From positions 16,117-80,116 of the forward strand of contig NZ_SMAG01000011.1 in the NCBI RefSeq assembly GCF_004341825.1: DNA of 64,000 bases, in the 5' to 3' direction. Origin of the DNA: Hazenella coriacea (GTDB taxonomy: Bacteria; Bacillota; Bacilli; Thermoactinomycetales; Thermoactinomycetaceae). The notes beneath the pieces are model-generated. The model saw only the letters and a program-made list of their open reading frames with translations, did no database searches and had not been told where the DNA came from. Shown one piece after another: positions 63,536-64,000 of this stretch. Each line of letters opens with the position of its first letter. Within the stretch, counting starts at the first letter, position 1. The translations under genes were made by a program, and so were the position numbers.

Positions 63536-64000
63536 GTGCATCAGGCCTACAAATTTCGTCTGTACCCAACAAAAAAACAAGCAACACTCATGAATAAGTC
63601 CATCGGTTGTAGTCGTTTTGTGTTCAATCACTTTTTGGATAAATGGAATGAAGCCTATGAAACAAAGAAAAAGGGTTTAACGTACAACGCTTGTTCGAAA
63701 CAACTGATCGTGTTGAAAAAAGAGTTGGAATGGCTAAAGGAAGTAGACGCGACCTCCTTGCAAAGATCACTCAGAAATGTGGATGATGCATTCAAACGAT
63801 TTTTCAAGAAACAGAACGATCCACCCCATTTTAAGAGCAAGCGAAATCGAGTCCAATCCTATACGAGCCAATGTGTCAACAAAAATATAGAGGTGAAAAA
63901 TAACCGAATCAAGCTCCCAAAGTTAGGCTGGGTGAAGTTCGCCAAGTCTAGAGAAGTAGAAGGAAAAATTCTTTCTGCTACGATCCGCCGCAACCCGTCA
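63536..64000 (+). mobile_element. tnpB: IS200/IS605-family tnpB (IS1341-like), 3' end outside window
   Basis: 155 residues of the N-terminus are visible and the frame stays open to the edge. VHQAYKFRLYPTKKQATLMNK, GCSRFVFNHFLDKWNEAY and the DATSLQRSLRNVDDAFKRFF block are standard TnpB/OrfB. TnpB is an RNA-guided nuclease whose guide RNA lies at the element's right end, outside the window. GTG start with GGAGG 10 bases upstream. No tnpA precedes it here, so it may be an IS1341-type element or have tnpA elsewhere. Confidence 0.88.

Noticed and set aside
1..64000. CRISPR arrays, rRNA, tRNA and prophage
   Set aside because: No regularly spaced repeats, no conserved rRNA or tRNA stretches and no phage structural genes were seen on either strand.

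Overview
The window is chromosomal DNA from a spore-forming member of the Bacillota. The gene order ylxY-mlpA-dut-ymxH-dpaAB-asd-dapG-dapA-rnjB-tepA-ylzJ-ftsK, then yfmF-yfmH-ymfI-ymfJ-ymfK-ymfM-pgsA-cinA-recA-recX and rny-ymdB-spoVS, is the conserved Bacillales sporulation and lysine block. Sporulation genes (dpaA/dpaB, a Spo0E-like phosphatase, ymxH, spoVS with a good sigma-H promoter) make endospore formation almost certain. The genus cannot be fixed from the sequence alone. Four tandem RodZ/YmfM-like genes and a class IV-like lanthipeptide locus suggest a lineage such as Thermoactinomycetaceae, but that is inference.

Layout. 1-8.2 kb: the 3' part of a deacetylase-like gene (ylxY), an M16 protease, dUTPase, a Spo0E-like gene too short for most gene finders, dipicolinate synthase and the aspartate/diaminopimelate genes. 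8.3-13.6 kb: RNase J, a ClpP-like protease, ylzJ and an FtsK/SpoIIIE translocase. 13.8-20 kb: a nucleoside-type ABC importer with two diverged BMP lipoproteins. 20.2-22.4 kb: an unrecognised 433-residue protein paired with a cytoplasmic-looking trypsin-like protease. 22.6-34 kb: two M16 proteins, the EF-P modification reductase, ymfJ, ymfK, four consecutive HTH-transmembrane RodZ-like genes and pgsA. 34-42.5 kb: cinA, a DEAD-box helicase, a convergent SufT-like gene, and a recA-recX operon region that continues into an SbcD-like nuclease and a Rad50/SbcC-like ATPase split over three ORFs. 42.7-49.4 kb: rny, ymdB, spoVS, a dipeptidase and korAB.

After korB the conserved order breaks and an accessory region begins (49.7-64 kb). 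It holds a PIG-L deacetylase, a nucleotidyltransferase, an SstT-type transporter, a frameshifted membrane-anchored beta-propeller-like gene, a cytochrome P450, a lanthipeptide precursor with a three-domain LanL-like synthetase and a TPR protein, a sulfotransferase-like fragment, an ArsR/AHSA1 pair, a CoiA-like gene, a metallo-beta-lactamase hydrolase, and the start of an IS200/IS605-type tnpB that runs off the window.

How the genes work together: asd, dapG and dapA make dihydrodipicolinate, which dpaAB turn into spore dipicolinate. The recA region couples SOS-regulated recombination to a putative end-processing nuclease complex. The lanthipeptide genes form a compact biosynthetic unit without an obvious transporter or protease. 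Recurrent regulatory architecture includes terminators fused to the next promoter between the RodZ-like genes, and several near-perfect palindromes at promoters or start codons. No rRNA, tRNA or CRISPR array was seen.
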